Below are positions 62,810 through 64,000 of a DNA stretch of 64,000 nucleotides, in pieces. Under the pieces are notes generated by a model, which saw only the letters and a program-made list of their open reading frames with translations, searched no databases and was not told where the DNA came from. Where the stretch lies: contig LUCM01006546.1 of assembly GCA_008360955.1 (NCBI GenBank), forward strand, positions 71,850 to 135,849, in the 5' to 3' direction. The position numbers were made by a program, and so were the translations under genes. Numbering within the stretch: position 1 is the stretch's first letter; every line of letters begins with the position of its first letter. Source of the stretch: Fasciolopsis buskii (taxonomy: Eukaryota; Platyhelminthes; Trematoda; Plagiorchiida; Fasciolidae).

Positions 62810-64000
62810 ACAAAACTGTGTATTTCAACTATGTTGAGTCCGAACCAATGTGTCCGTGTTTGTGCGTAAGCTTTAACGGAACCTAAACCTCCCATCCGAA
62901 TTTCAGTTCGAGAACGGAAAGTCTAGTTTGTATAAGACAATGAACGGATGCGGATATCAAGTAGACGTGTCACTCTTGAGAAGACTCACCCGGCCCAGCT
63001 GTTGTTTTAACCAACAAAAGCCAGAGTGAATCGATTAACTTCATCTAGTCACATTTATAGGTGATCCCCGGAAGGCTGAGTTAGTGAGTCCTAATCCCAC
63101 TTTGACAACTGACATCGATTTTCTGAGTCACAATACAAACTGGCCACTCTCGCGTGTTCACGCTGGGAAGTATGTTTCAGAACTCCACTGCTCTCACGTT
63201 TGCCCGCCCTTAAATCTTCGTGGAAGGTCATGGCGTAATGTCAGAATCCCAGCAGTTACGACTACTGAATACCAAGTATTTTTCTCTTGAGAAAGAGACA
63301 CTGAGATGAGAATATCTACCGGTTATCGATATCGTCTATGGGCAGCAATAGCTGTCATATCAGATGGTGTTCATTATATACAATCGAAAACAATTTTTCC
63401 AAGCCTGGAAGCAATGGGTTTAGGACGGCTGGAACAGAAATTGTGGCTACCTCCTTAGTGTTGACCCATAAAATCAGCTAATCAGATTTGGAATGGCTGC
63501 CAGATTTAGCATACCACGCTAGAGAAGACAAATCTTTCCAGCAAATATCAACATTACTGATGGTCATGCATAGTTTTAAAGAAAAATAATAATAAAGTTT
63601 CGACAAGCGACCGGTAGAAACGGAGCAATACTTCACACCGATAATCTTTTACCAGACAATGTCAGCGTAGTCTAAACCTTGCATGTGAAAATAACTTACT
63701 AATAGTCATTAAATTCTATCTGAAATAACCGTCTTTTACATCATCAACAATTACAGCGAATGGCTTGAATGCAGCATTCATCATAGTCACGAACAGGAGA
63801 CTTTCCATCTGACAACAAATTGAACTCTATAATTCTTATAAGCATGAACGGCAGCTTTTGGCGCAATAAAAACACTACCACCGGGCTGGAACCATGGATA
63901 CACTGGTCAATATGCACCACTGCTTGGCTCCATTAGGAACAAAACTCCAGTTTGGTGTTTCTTGCCTGTGCCTTTGATTGTATTACCTGAGTTCTTTGCA
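62810..64000. other. No gene recognised
   Basis: AT-rich sequence to the window end. The plus frame 63084-63290 has no recognisable domain. Confidence 0.6.

Overview
This is a gene-poor, AT-rich stretch of an animal nuclear genome (roughly 40% GC by eye, not counted). I see no prokaryotic operons, ribosome binding sites, rRNA or canonical tRNA genes. Long introns with canonical splice sites, an RTE-type LINE, a Penelope-like GIY-YIG remnant and a tRNA-like SINE scrap fit an invertebrate, and a flatworm (trematode or cestode) is my best guess. That assignment is an inference. A single N between two near-identical 424-bp blocks shows that this is a draft assembly.

The one gene I can establish lies on the minus strand, from the start codon at 42888 to the stop codon at 10364. 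It is a four-exon LITAF-domain (LITAF/CDIP1-like) gene coding for 127 residues. Coding exons are 42888-42795, 24271-24206, 13925-13811 and 10472-10364. Every junction is GT-AG, all phases agree, and the two zinc knuckles of the domain fall in exons 3 and 4 on either side of a hydrophobic membrane-associated segment. The three introns are about 18.5, 10.3 and 3.3 kb, so 384 coding bases are spread over 32.5 kb. A probable poly(A) signal at 9248-9243 would give a 3' UTR of about 1.1 kb that contains a CAA-type microsatellite.

Layout: 1-9242 is the flank downstream of the gene and has only weak candidate exons. 9243-42888 is the LITAF-like gene. Intron 1 holds a decayed RTE-type LINE (31361-34199 coding part, same strand as the gene), a possible SINE head and an inverted repeat near the LINE-free end. 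Intron 2 holds a Penelope-like endonuclease scrap at 16690-16830 and a perfect 16-bp inverted repeat lies in the gene's second-exon flank at 23225-23293. 42889-64000 is the upstream flank, with a possible promoter region, a small inverted-repeat element carrying a hammerhead-like motif (52481-52605), the duplicated block around the N at 54617, and an unrecognised candidate exon pair near 62.1-62.8 kb. Most long open frames inside the introns look like chance.
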